Assembly (NCBI GenBank): GCA_947176485.1
Contig: CAMWQS010000031.1
Coordinates: 1-15,299, forward strand
DNA: 15,299 bases
DNA from: an uncultured Clostridia bacterium
GTDB taxonomy: Bacteria; Bacillota; Clostridia; Christensenellales; Borkfalkiaceae
Direction: 5' to 3'
The notes beneath the pieces are model-generated. The model was not told the origin of the DNA and did not search any database. It worked only from the letters and a program-made list of their open reading frames with translations. How positions within the stretch are numbered: the first letter of the stretch is position 1; the number at the start of each line of letters is the position of its first letter. Shown here piece after piece: positions 1 through 8,300 of this stretch. The position numbers and the translations under genes are program-made.

Positions 1-461
1 CCTTCTCTCATTAAGATGACGCCCTTACCGCCGTTTTTAATTTGGTTCGTTGCTTTGCTGAGCGCGTGCGTGAGGTCCAAAGGACTGTCTTCCGTGCCCT
101 TGCCCGAGCTGGTGCCCGTGGGGGAAACGTAAATTGCGTCGGACGGAATATCGTCCACCGTTTCTACTTCGCGCTTATCCGTCTTCTTTATCCTCTCGAC
201 GAAGTCTTCGTCGCCGTAGAGAACGCCGTCAATAAAAGAATACTCCGTGGGTTTGACGGGCGGCTTTTTGTCGTCGCCGTCGTCGGGCTTGGTCTCCGGT
301 TTCTTTTCTTCGTCTTCCGTGCCAGTCTGGGTGCCCGATTCCGCGGTGCTTCCTCCGTTACCCGTTTGGGCACCGTCCGAAGTTTCGCAAGCGGTTATCC
401 CGAAAAGTCCGCCGACTGCAAATATTAAAGTGAATAGAATAATCAGAATTTTCTTTTTCAT
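1..461 (-). CDS. Lipoprotein with start of a parallel beta-helix domain (3' end outside window)
   Basis: The frame opens at ATG 461 and stays open to the left edge, giving 153 residues of an incomplete protein. Residues 1-25 are a lipoprotein signal: two lysines, a hydrophobic stretch and lipobox ITAC with C25, so the protein should be lipidated and held on the outer face of the membrane. Residues 26-75 are a flexible linker rich in Thr, Gly, Glu, Asp, Lys and Pro. From about residue 108 the pattern DAIYVSPTGTSSGKGTEDSP, then a helix and GGKGVILM, matches the usual entry into secreted right-handed beta-helix proteins (pectate-lyase-like and related carbohydrate-active enzymes). The catalytic part lies outside the window, so substrate and activity cannot be named. 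The start is supported by GGGGGA about 6 nt upstream and a near-consensus promoter. It is transcribed separately from the operon to its right. Confidence 0.75.
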   Translation of the reverse strand, partial: MKKKILIILFTLIFAVGGLFGITACETSDGAQTGNGGSTAESGTQTGTEDEEKKPETKPDDGDDKKPPVKPTEYSFIDGVLYGDEDFVERIKKTDKREVETVDDIPSDAIYVSPTGTSSGKGTEDSPLDLTHALSKATNQIKNGGKGVILMRE

Positions 462-493
462 ATATTCCCCCAGTCGTTTTTCACATTATAAAT

Positions 494-523
494 ATTATAC
501 ACTCTTTGCGGCGGGTTTGTCAA
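494..523 (-). promoter_or_regulatory. Sigma-A-type promoter of the beta-helix lipoprotein
   Basis: On the minus strand a perfect -35 TTGACA (518-523) is followed by an 18-nt spacer and a perfect -10 TATAAT (494-499), 32 nt before the ATG at 461. This is direct sequence evidence for vegetative transcription of the lipoprotein. Confidence 0.8.
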
Positions 524-564
524 TAACTAACAAAAAATGATACGAACTTACAATAAAAGTAAAG

Positions 565-591
565 CAGTCGGGAGCTTTCGGTTCCCGGCTG
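565..591 (-). terminator. Hairpin terminator after the folE operon
   Basis: CAGTCGGGA (565-573) pairs with TCCCGGCTG (583-591), a 9-bp stem with one G-T wobble. On the minus strand it lies 21 nt past the stop of the last operon gene at 613 and is followed by an interrupted T tract (CTTTACTTTTATTG). It separates the operon from the lipoprotein gene. The T tract is imperfect, so termination may be partial. Confidence 0.6.
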
Positions 592-612
592 TTTTCGTTT
601 AAGAAGAAGTTT

Positions 613-1566
613 TTATTTTTTATTTAAAATATTTAATATGTTTGCGTATGCTTCGTTTGCAATTTCGTCTTCCGTTTTGGTTGCGTCCAATATAACGCTG
701 TTGGGATATTCTTTAATTCTTTTATCAAACGAATTTTGCATGCTTATTAAAATGTCGTCGCTTTCATAGTCCTTTCGGTTGCCGCGCTTATTCAACCTTT
801 CTACGGCAACTGAATAACCTGCTTGCAAATAGAAACACAAATCAAGTCGAGGAACTTGCATATAAATTGCGTGCATAATATCCTTATAATTTTGAGGGAC
901 GTTATAGGTATCGTTAAGCACTTCGAAATCAATATCGTACCTGTCGCATATAAGCACGTCCGCGGCAGCGTCAATCTTATTATAGTGTTCGGCAAATTCA
1001 AACGTCATGCCTATGCGCCTAACGATTTCAAATTCGCTTAAAGCTTCATGCCCGATGTTTTCCATTAAAGTTTTACAAGTGAAAGGCACTTTCGTTTGAA
1101 CAACGGTAAGGCCGTCTTTAATAAGTTTTTCTTCCAGCTTTTCAATTAGGGTAGTCTTGCCTATTCCGTCAAGACCGCAAACCGCTATTTTTAACATTTT
1201 TTTATCTTTCCTTTGATTATCGTCAAGTACTTTGTCGGTGTGAGTTTGGGTATCGGTAATTTCATTCTTGGGTGTACCCGATAAACCCCAAACGAGTTTG
1301 AAGCGGGACTTGTCTTTAATTCTCATTGAGAAACTTCCGCTTCCGAAACAAATAACAAGCTTGCCTATCCAAATTCTGAGATAGACTTCGCATATTTTTA
1401 TAGGGACTTTCCCGTACACTCTGTATTCGCTTCCGTCAGGGTTGTTTATTTCCGTACTTACGCCAAAAATGCGTTTGTTTTTATGGTTTTCCCTGTCAAT
1501 GCCGTATTCCACAAAAGTATTCGGGGCCTTTTTCATCCATTTCCAATATACAAGTTTTTTTGCCAT
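613..1566 (-). CDS. DUF3977-like domain fused to a thymidylate-kinase-like P-loop kinase
   Basis: 317 residues. The C-terminal half (about 124-317) is a nucleoside-monophosphate kinase of the thymidylate kinase type: Walker A GLDGIGKTT at 131-139, CDRYD at 207-211 as the DR(Y/H) motif, LCFYLQAG near 243-250, and an arginine-rich LID-like segment (RLNKRGNRK, 257-265). Such enzymes phosphorylate dTMP or related nucleotides in the cytosol; specificity cannot be read here. Residues about 17-97 (FVEYGI, VSTEI, DGSEYRVYG, VYLRIWIGK, FKLVWGLSG) recall the small DUF3977 family, normally a stand-alone protein of unknown function; this match is from memory. A polar linker (98-123) joins the parts. AAGGGG upstream of ATG 1566 supports the long start. 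An internal ATG at 1197 with upstream AAAGGAAAG could also yield the kinase alone (194 residues). Last gene of the operon, 28 nt after its neighbour. It is unlikely to be the housekeeping tmk because of the extra domain and context. Confidence 0.75.
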   Translation of the reverse strand: MAKKLVYWKWMKKAPNTFVEYGIDRENHKNKRIFGVSTEINNPDGSEYRVYGKVPIKICEVYLRIWIGKLVICFGSGSFSMRIKDKSRFKLVWGLSGTPKNEITDTQTHTDKVLDDNQRKDKKMLKIAVCGLDGIGKTTLIEKLEEKLIKDGLTVVQTKVPFTCKTLMENIGHEALSEFEIVRRIGMTFEFAEHYNKIDAAADVLICDRYDIDFEVLNDTYNVPQNYKDIMHAIYMQVPRLDLCFYLQAGYSVAVERLNKRGNRKDYESDDILISMQNSFDKRIKEYPNSVILDATKTEDEIANEAYANILNILNKK

Positions 1567-1594
1567 TGTACCCCTTCAAAGACTTTCGGTTTTG

Positions 1595-2353
1595 TTATTG
1601 TTTATTGCGCAGATACTCCTCAACCATCATCTTCTGTTTATCTTGGTCGTCTTGCAAATCAAGCTCCATAGTATACCATTCGCAAGGGGAATCTTGCAGA
1701 ATTTCCAACCATTTATAATTTTTTACCGTTTCATCGGTAAAGGGAACGTGATTCATATTTTCATCTTCATAGAGATAAACGTGGGCGTGCAAAATTTTAT
1801 CTTTAAAAGTAGAAATCGTCTTGAACACGTCCTCTCCGCTCTTTCGGTATACAGACTCTGCGTGTCCCGTATCAAAACACATATTGACGTGAGGAATTTC
1901 TAAACAATTCTTTATAAACCCCATATCTGCGGACAGCCCGTTTATTAAATTTTCCACGCAGAGATTTACGCCGTTATCATTGGCGTACTTAGCTAATTTT
2001 GATAGATTTTTAAGAGCCGTTTCCTCGTCTGAACCCGTAGCCGCACCTACGTGCAAAACGGCGTAACGCCCATTTAAAAATTTAATCGTTTCAAAAAGGC
2101 GGCAATAATATCCGAACGAGTTTTCCGAAATCTTCCTGTCTTTTACCCCGATATCCCAAAAGGCGTGCGGCAAATGAAAACGAACCTCTCCGTTATCTTG
2201 TATAAAATCGCGCACGTAAGTCATTCGCTTGGTATTTAGAGAGACCGGAAGCGTGTTTAAGTCCCATTCAAGATATCCGCTTCTTTTGACTAAGGCAAGT
2301 GCTTCGTCGATATTTTTACAACACCAAGTCAAATTGGCAAGTTTCTTACTCAC
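1595..2353 (-). CDS. Xylose isomerase/AP endonuclease-family TIM-barrel protein
   Basis: 252 residues from a GTG start at 2353. The motifs in order fit the metal-dependent sugar phosphate isomerase/epimerase and endonuclease IV superfamily: FHLPH (H60, H63), LHVG (H101), CVENL (E134), CFDTGH (D161, H164), HAHVYLYED (H189, H191), NHVPF (H202) and MELD (E230). Essentially all metal-ligand positions of the fold are present, so a catalytically active, divalent-metal-binding barrel is likely. Whether it acts on a sugar, a sugar phosphate or abasic DNA cannot be told; its length is typical of the sugar isomerase branch. I prefer GTG 2353 over the ATG at 2404 because the latter overlaps the preceding gene by 26 nt, while GTG has GGAGAG 6 nt upstream and lies 25 nt after the preceding stop. 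Fourth gene of the folE operon. Confidence 0.8.
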   Translation of the reverse strand: MSKKLANLTWCCKNIDEALALVKRSGYLEWDLNTLPVSLNTKRMTYVRDFIQDNGEVRFHLPHAFWDIGVKDRKISENSFGYYCRLFETIKFLNGRYAVLHVGAATGSDEETALKNLSKLAKYANDNGVNLCVENLINGLSADMGFIKNCLEIPHVNMCFDTGHAESVYRKSGEDVFKTISTFKDKILHAHVYLYEDENMNHVPFTDETVKNYKWLEILQDSPCEWYTMELDLQDDQDKQKMMVEEYLRNKQ

Positions 2354-2359
2354 GATTAT

Positions 2360-2365
2360 CTCTCC
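2360..2365 (-). promoter_or_regulatory. Ribosome binding site that fixes a GTG start
   Basis: Minus-strand GGAGAG lies 6 nt before GTG 2353, in the gap after the stop of the upstream gene (2379). No comparable site precedes the in-frame ATG at 2404. This decides the start of the TIM-barrel gene. Confidence 0.7.
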
Positions 2366-2378
2366 GTATGATTTTATA

Positions 2379-3878
2379 TCACTGCTCTGAATTGTTACCG
2401 TCAAAATCTTTCAACATATCGTCTAATTCTTTTACTTTCTTTTTGACAAGTCCCCAAATAAAAAGCCCGCATTGGAAAATTGCGTTGACCCCTAAACCAA
2501 GAAGCACGACAACTATAAACGTATTGAGCATTGGATCCATTTCTAGGTTTACCACATTAAGAAAAATGATAAAACAAACGATTGAAATTAATATTGAGGC
2601 ACCAACAGAAACTCCCAGTAATATTTTGTTGCGTTTTTTTATTACTTTAATATGTGAATCCAGCGTCTTTTCATATTTCTCGTTCTGTCCTAATAAAGCG
2701 GTCTTCTCATTCTCTATTTTTTCTCTATAGCTATCGTACTCTTTTTGCATTACGTCAAGCGACTGTTGCTCACGCAAATAGAGTTCCTCGGAAAGCATAT
2801 AGTATGCGTCGCTTAGTACCAATAGGCCTTCAGTCGTAGTCCAAGTACTGTTATTATCCTCGTTCTTTCCGTTCAAATACCAACAACCGATATCCGTTTG
2901 GTGATTCAAATACCAATTTACAACTTCTAAAAGGTTCTGCGCTGAAATCTTTTCCTCGCGCAACGCAAAATAAACGTCATAGGGCGTATTGTTGTGAAAT
3001 CCTCTTTGCGAGCCGTGCGGAACCCTGTTTAAAGTCAAATCACTGCAATAAAAATTGTTTTTCTTTGCCACGTCAAAAATTTCTAACGATATATTGTGCA
3101 ATTCGGCAATAGTACTTTCCAAATTGTCGTCTTTGAAATCATTCAAAACTTGTAGCGCTTTTGATATGTATGATAAAAGCTCACATTTTTCAGTATCGGT
3201 TAACTCCCGCGATTTATAATCTGCTATACGATAGTTTGCATATTCTTTAAAATAGAGTTTTGCTTGGGCTAATGCGTTCTCAATACTTCTTGATTTTTCA
3301 CGATGATATTGTTGCAGCTCTTTAATTGCCAAATAAGCATGATACGAGTAGAAGAAATCGGGGTCGTTAATTCCGTTATTATTTATTTTTTCGCCTATAG
3401 GGCTGTCCGGCGTCCAAAACCCCGTTTCTTGCTGTTTGCTGATGATGAATTTTTCAGCTTGATTAATAACTTCTCTTATTCTGTTCCTTCGCTCGTCGGC
3501 CAAAAATTCGTTGTAATACAGTTTAAGCACGTACGTACAATAGCCGGTTATTTGTGCAGAATAATATTCCGTTGTGCCGTTAACAGTAGCAAGCCAAGCG
3601 CCGCTTCCGTCGGGAAACGATTTAAATTTGCTCAATAAAAAATCTATTATGGAATCTATTTGATTACTGCACGTTTTAGGCAGAATTTGATTTGATAGCA
3701 GAAATTCCGCCATTTCGGCAGTTGGCCAAAGCCCGTATTGCTTTGTGTGCTGATTATAAGACGGAACCCGTCCTTGATCCATACAGTTAAAAATAAATTG
3801 AGTTCCTTTCCGCACGGCTTCTTCAATATCACATTTTAATCCTTGATATTCCGCAACTAATTCTTGACTGCTTTTCAT
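2379..3878 (-). CDS. QW-motif alpha/alpha toroid protein with coiled coil and two membrane helices
   Basis: 499 residues. The first 360 or so are helical with two canonical QxxxGxW motifs of the prenyltransferase/squalene-cyclase toroid fold (Q149-W155 and Q327-W333), plus YGLWPTAEMAEFLL (48-61) and GSGAWLATVNG (91-101), which look like weaker repeats. The catalytic DxDD motif of class II terpene cyclases was not found, so it may be a binding or scaffold toroid rather than a cyclase. Residues about 365-415 are charged heptad-like sequence (likely coiled coil), followed by two hydrophobic segments at about 419-443 and 452-476 and a short charged tail. No signal peptide is seen, so the toroid should be cytoplasmic and tethered to the membrane. 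The SD (GGAGA) is rather far (about 13 nt) from ATG 3878. Middle gene of the folE operon; it lies 40 nt after the methyltransferase. Function unknown; the toroid call is firm, the role is not. Confidence 0.72.
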   Translation of the reverse strand: MKSSQELVAEYQGLKCDIEEAVRKGTQFIFNCMDQGRVPSYNQHTKQYGLWPTAEMAEFLLSNQILPKTCSNQIDSIIDFLLSKFKSFPDGSGAWLATVNGTTEYYSAQITGYCTYVLKLYYNEFLADERRNRIREVINQAEKFIISKQQETGFWTPDSPIGEKINNNGINDPDFFYSYHAYLAIKELQQYHREKSRSIENALAQAKLYFKEYANYRIADYKSRELTDTEKCELLSYISKALQVLNDFKDDNLESTIAELHNISLEIFDVAKKNNFYCSDLTLNRVPHGSQRGFHNNTPYDVYFALREEKISAQNLLEVVNWYLNHQTDIGCWYLNGKNEDNNSTWTTTEGLLVLSDAYYMLSEELYLREQQSLDVMQKEYDSYREKIENEKTALLGQNEKYEKTLDSHIKVIKKRNKILLGVSVGASILISIVCFIIFLNVVNLEMDPMLNTFIVVVLLGLGVNAIFQCGLFIWGLVKKKVKELDDMLKDFDGNNSEQ

Positions 3879-3918
3879 TCGGGTTATAATTTCTCCTAAA
3901 GATTTCTTTATTTATAAT

Positions 3919-4536
3919 TTAACGCTTTTGTGCAAATAATTTGGCCTTACCGTGATAATGGACGGAGCCGTGAGATTCGTCGATTTTCATATATTCGGAA
4001 TATTCCAGAATATCGAAATCGGAAAACAGTTCTCTCAGTTCACCTTTTTTAAAATAGTGTTTTATAAATGACGCGCACTCGCTGGCGTTCGACGAATCTT
4101 TTTTATAGCCTGGGTCTTCTTCCGTAAAAACCAAAGCGTATACGTATCCGCCCGGTTTTAACACCCGTTTGATTTCCTTGACGGCTTGAAGCAGATAGTC
4201 GTAGTCCATATGTTCAAGCGAAGTTAACGCCACGGCAAAACCTATATCTTTTAAGTCCTTCGTTGCGTTTAAAATATCGGTATTTAAAACCGAAACATTA
4301 ACCCTACTCTCCTTCGCACGCCGACTTGTTTTGTCTGCGCCGACTTTACTTGGTTCGATGGCGTAAACGTTGAAGCCTACCGAAGCGAGATACAACGAAT
4401 TTCTGCCTTCGCCCGCGCCCACGTCGATAGCACTGCAAGGAGGTACGTTATATTTTTTTAAGCATTCCTCCATACCGCCTGAATGTTCTTGGCTGAAATA
4501 AGTATGAGGAATAGAGTAAAATTCATCGAAGTTCAT
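3919..4536 (-). CDS. Class I SAM-dependent methyltransferase, TehB-like
   Basis: 205 residues. Motif I is AIDVGAGEGRNSLYLA (36-51), with acidic motif II at E61 (YAIEPS), D87 before the motif IV region SLEHMD (106-111), and VLKPGGYVYAL (125-135) as the late strand. This is a complete Rossmann methyltransferase core that transfers a methyl group from SAM. The C-terminal DESHGSVHYHGKAKLFAQK resembles the histidine-containing end of TehB/tellurite-resistance-type methyltransferases, pointing to a small-molecule rather than nucleic-acid substrate; that is inference. ATG 4536 lies only 5 nt after the folE stop and has no visible SD, so translation is probably coupled to folE. The base composition is more AT-rich than in folE. 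Confidence 0.8.
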   Translation of the reverse strand: MNFDEFYSIPHTYFSQEHSGGMEECLKKYNVPPCSAIDVGAGEGRNSLYLASVGFNVYAIEPSKVGADKTSRRAKESRVNVSVLNTDILNATKDLKDIGFAVALTSLEHMDYDYLLQAVKEIKRVLKPGGYVYALVFTEEDPGYKKDSSNASECASFIKHYFKKGELRELFSDFDILEYSEYMKIDESHGSVHYHGKAKLFAQKR

Positions 4537-4541
4537 TTTTA

Positions 4542-5087
4542 TTATTTAATCAAATTCATAAACAGTTCTTGCATTTTGAGGTCTTCGAACTCGCCGGAAA
4601 ATACCGTCGTTATCGTTGACGCGTTTCTCCTCGTTACTCCGCGGATATTCATGCAAAGGTGTTTTGCTTCAAGATATACGGCTACGCCTTTGGGGTTTAA
4701 AGCCTTTTGCATATCCTCCAAAATTTCTTTTGCCAACCGCTCTTGCAGCTGCAGGCACTTGGCATGCTTATCGACTATTCGCGCCATCTTGCTTATCCCG
4801 ATAACCTCTTTGCCGGGGATGTAGGCAATATGCGCTTTGCCGATAAACGGCATCAAGTGATGCTCGCACACGGACGTAAAATCTATATCGCGAACGAGAA
4901 CTATTCCGCCGAAATTACCGGAATCGAACACTGTGTATTTCATATTTGCCCGCTCGGGATTTAACAGCTCTTCGCACATATCAGCAACACGGCGAGGGGT
5001 ATCGATTAGTCCCTCCCGTTCGGGGTCCTCTCCTATTGCCAATAAAAATTCTTTCGTTAAAAACTTTATACGCTCTTTATCTATCAT
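4542..5087 (-). CDS. folE: GTP cyclohydrolase I (type IA)
   Basis: 181 residues, full length for the bacterial enzyme. It converts GTP to 7,8-dihydroneopterin triphosphate, the first step of folate and of some pterin and 7-deazapurine pathways. Seen in the sequence: GEDPEREGLIDTPRRVADM (19-37), the zinc ligands C74, H77 (SVCEHH) and C145 (LCMNIRG), ISKMARIVD (98-106) and QLQERLA (113-119), all hallmark FolE segments. The intact zinc triad marks it as type IA, not the zinc-independent FolE2. The SD before ATG 5087 is weak, but no better start is available. It leads a five-gene operon; no folB, folK, folP, queD or queE lies beside it, so the fate of the product here is open. Cytosolic homo-oligomer in known relatives. 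Confidence 0.95.
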   Translation of the reverse strand: MIDKERIKFLTKEFLLAIGEDPEREGLIDTPRRVADMCEELLNPERANMKYTVFDSGNFGGIVLVRDIDFTSVCEHHLMPFIGKAHIAYIPGKEVIGISKMARIVDKHAKCLQLQERLAKEILEDMQKALNPKGVAVYLEAKHLCMNIRGVTRRNASTITTVFSGEFEDLKMQELFMNLIK

Positions 5088-5122
5088 ATTTCAACTCGTT
5101 TATGCTAAATTTCAACGAATAC

Positions 5123-5151
5123 ATTTTATCATTAAACGCGCAACTTTTCAA
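5123..5151 (-). promoter_or_regulatory. Promoter of the folE operon
   Basis: On the minus strand -35 TTGAAA (5146-5151), a 17-nt spacer and -10 TAAAAT (5123-5128) precede folE by 35 nt. No other good promoter or terminator was seen between the five genes, supporting one transcript down to the hairpin at 565-591. No tetrahydrofolate riboswitch-like structure was recognised in the leader. Confidence 0.7.
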
Positions 5152-5159
5152 CACTTTTA

Positions 5160-5341
5160 GAAGTAAATTTTTACCACGGTTTGGTTTCAAGAAAGGCGGC
5201 AATATTTAAAATTTTTTAAAATTTTAAGTCGTTGGGAGGATTGCGGCTTTATTTTTAAATTCAAACCCTTGACGGGGGGAGCATTTTTCGCGTATCCTAT
5301 TAATATAATTATTCGTTACGAAATTTTAAAGCGGAGGTTTT
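5160..5341 (+). promoter_or_regulatory. Intergenic region with promoter and RBS of the transglutaminase-like gene
   Basis: This AT-rich divergent spacer carries a plus-strand -35 TTGACG (5269-5274), an 18-nt spacer and -10 TATCCT (5293-5298). A second TATAAT (5304-5309) lacks a fitting -35. A strong SD, GGAGG (5333-5337), sits 4 nt before ATG 5342. A short A/T repeat (AAAATTTTTTAAAATTTTAA, near 5206-5225) has no evident function. Confidence 0.6.
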
Positions 5342-8300
5342 ATGAATACCAAAATCAAAAAAATTGCCGTGGGCGGTTTGCTTGCGGCACTTGCTACGAC
5401 GCTGGTTACGGGCGTTGCTACCATGAGGCACCAAACCGTTTTGGCAGACGCTGACACTTTGCCCGCAAGTAATTACTTTTACGAGGGCTTGTATTACAAG
5501 GACGCAAACGGCAACGAGAAAGAATTTGCACTTGCAAAGAAATTCTATAACGCGCTTGACTCGATGAAAAATTCCGGAGATTTCAAGGACGGAACGGTTG
5601 ACTACTCCCTTTCGGGCATTTTGACTTCGGACGAAATAAAGGCGTGGGTTAGCGGCAACGACGTTACCATACCCAAGGCGTTCAGCGCGGCACGCGACGC
5701 GTATTTGACCGACCACCCCGAGCTTTTTTACATAGACTTTTACAAGCTGACGATAAGCGCGGGACTTTCGGACGACGTTTACTCTGCGTATATTGACAGC
5801 GGCCGCGAGGCTAATTTGTATTACGACGGCGACTTCACCTCCGAGGCGCAGGTTAACACCGCAATTACGGCGTTTGACGCGAAGGTTGCGGAAATAGTTG
5901 CAGCTGCGAACAAAGCTGCGGACGACGACCAATACGGCACGAACAAGGACGCCGTTAAGGCAAGATACGTAAACACCTATCTTTTAAACAATATCAAATA
6001 CGACGACGCTGCGGCAATCAGCGACGATATTGCAGCTTACGCGCACAGCAGAACGGCGTACGGCGGTATTATAAACGGCGTGGCAGTTTGCTCGGGCTAT
6101 TCGCGTGCGTATAAAGTGGTTTTGGATAAGCTGGGCATACCCTGTCTTTGCGTAAGCGGTTACAGCTTGGGTAAAGACACCGAGGGCAACCCCGCAGAGG
6201 GAACCTCGGGCCACGAATGGAACTACGTTTGGCTTACGGACGCAAATAACGCCCGCAGCGCGGACGGCGGCAACTGGTACGCGGTTGACGTAACCTGGAA
6301 CAGCACGGGCAACAACCCCATAAAGTATATGGGCAACGGCGCTTTGACCATAAGCCGGGACCACAGAACCGACGGCGTTATCTCCACCTCCGGCTACGAG
6401 CTTAAATTCCCCGAGCTTTCCGTGTACGACTACGGCTGCGAAACCGACTCCGAGGGAATATCGCACAGCTTCAATTATACGCCCTACGGCAACGGAGAGT
6501 TAGACGATAACGGCTACGAGCTTATGGCAACGGAGGAATTTTTAAGCTATAACGGAAAGGGCGCGAAGAGGCTTTTGGAAGAGGACGGACTGCGCATGAT
6601 TTTCCGTTTCGCCTCATACGAAAACGGGGAAATCACCTGGTACGAATGGTTTGATATAAACAACTGGGACTTGTGCTCACCCGGACACAGCGGCTTTGAA
6701 GATTTCGGCACTTATACCAAGTCTACCTACAACACGAGCGCACTGTACACGCAGTTTGCAATAACCGACTACGAGCCCGACAAAAATTATACCGGCAATA
6801 ACCCTAACTATACTCACCCTTACCCCATATTTTTCAGCGAGCAAACCGAAAGCGACTGGGGACAGCGTATTTCGGTAGTATCCGAAGTGTTTGAAAACAA
6901 GACTTACGGAACTTACGTGCCTGCGCCCCACGCTGTATCGACAACCCCGAGCGACAGAGAGCTGCAATTTATTTCCAGCACGATGTTAGACCCCAACGAC
7001 CCGGGCGGCAACAAGATGGACCCCGAACAGGCGTTCGAGATTACGGTTAAATACAACGAAAAGCTGCACAAATTAGACGAAAGTAAGCCCATAGGCGTTA
7101 CTTACACGGGCAGCCGCTTCCCCAAGAGCGTATACCAGTATGCGTTCATCGCTCCTTTGGACGACGAGGGCACGACGGTTGAATTGGTTGACGATTATAC
7201 TTTAAGGTTTAAATTCTGCCCTTCGCTGATGTTCCAGCACGACGGTGAACATTACACCTTCTCGTTTACGAACGTCGGGTCTTGTGATACGCAATACAAA
7301 GCGGACGGTTCGACTTATATTTCCAATAAAGCACCCAATACGATAACTTTCGGCTACGCAAGGTCTTATACGGCTTGCAACAAGTGCCTTCCCGGCGGCA
7401 GATTTTTCGTGGACTGCGTTGCGCTTCCTACCCTTATGAGCGACAACGACTTATCCAAGATGGATTTCATTGACCCCGAAACGAATAAGCCCTACCCCGT
7501 AGACAAGAGAAGCCAGATGATGCTGGTTGCAGACAAGGTAACCGAAGCTACCGAAACCGCAATGCTTGAGGAAATCGATAAAGACGAAAGCCTTGGCATT
7601 TCCAAAGAAGATATTACGACGAGCGAAACTTACGATATAGCACTGAGACTGTGCGGCCAGATAGCCAGCATACCCAACGGAAGCTATATAAAAATTTCAC
7701 TCGGCTTCCCCGAGGGATACGGCCCTGACGACGAAGGCGTAACGTTCAGACTTTACCACTATAAGCACGACGACGCGGGCAACTTCACGGGAGTTGAAGA
7801 AATACCCTGCGTCGTAACGAGGTTCGGTATAGTCGCAACGGTAACGAACTTCTCCCCTTACATGGTTGCGGTATTGCCCGCCGACAAGGCTTCGGATAAG
7901 AAGAACGCGTATACGACAGTTGACGGCAACGGCGGCAGCATCACTATGGCAGACAGTGCCGTAAAGGAAATCGGCGAAGGCGAAACCTATACCTGCACGA
8001 TTAAACCCGACAACGGTTATCAGCTTTACAAGGTTACGCTTAACGGCAAAGATATTACCGATAAGGTGGCAGACGGTACTCTTTCTCTCGGCTACGGCGA
8101 GTTGTCCGCAAATAACGAGATAGTTATAAAATACATTTCTACGGAGGCGGCTGCGCGCTTTGCCGAAAAAGGTATAGTTGACCCCGTTACGATTTACGTG
8201 CCGGTCAGCGGCGCGGTTATCAACGGCTCGGTAGGTACTTCGCTTGACGGTAACAAAAACAACGCGGGTATCATTGCAGTAGTCGTAATCGTTGCCGTAA

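Noticed and set aside
2354..2404. Longer TIM-barrel protein starting at ATG 2404
   Set aside because: It overlaps the toroid gene and lacks an SD, whereas GTG 2353 has GGAGAG at good distance.
613..5087. A queuosine or 7-deazapurine DNA modification cluster led by folE
   Set aside because: No QueD, QueE, QueC, Tgt or DpdA-like gene is present; the four downstream genes do not belong to that pathway as known.
5088..5200. Tetrahydrofolate riboswitch before folE
   Set aside because: The leader after the predicted start is only about 30 nt, and no conserved riboswitch core was recognised.
5309..6466. Two long open frames antisense to the transglutaminase-like gene
   Set aside because: They are by-products of GC-rich third positions in the real gene; no RBS or recognisable domains.
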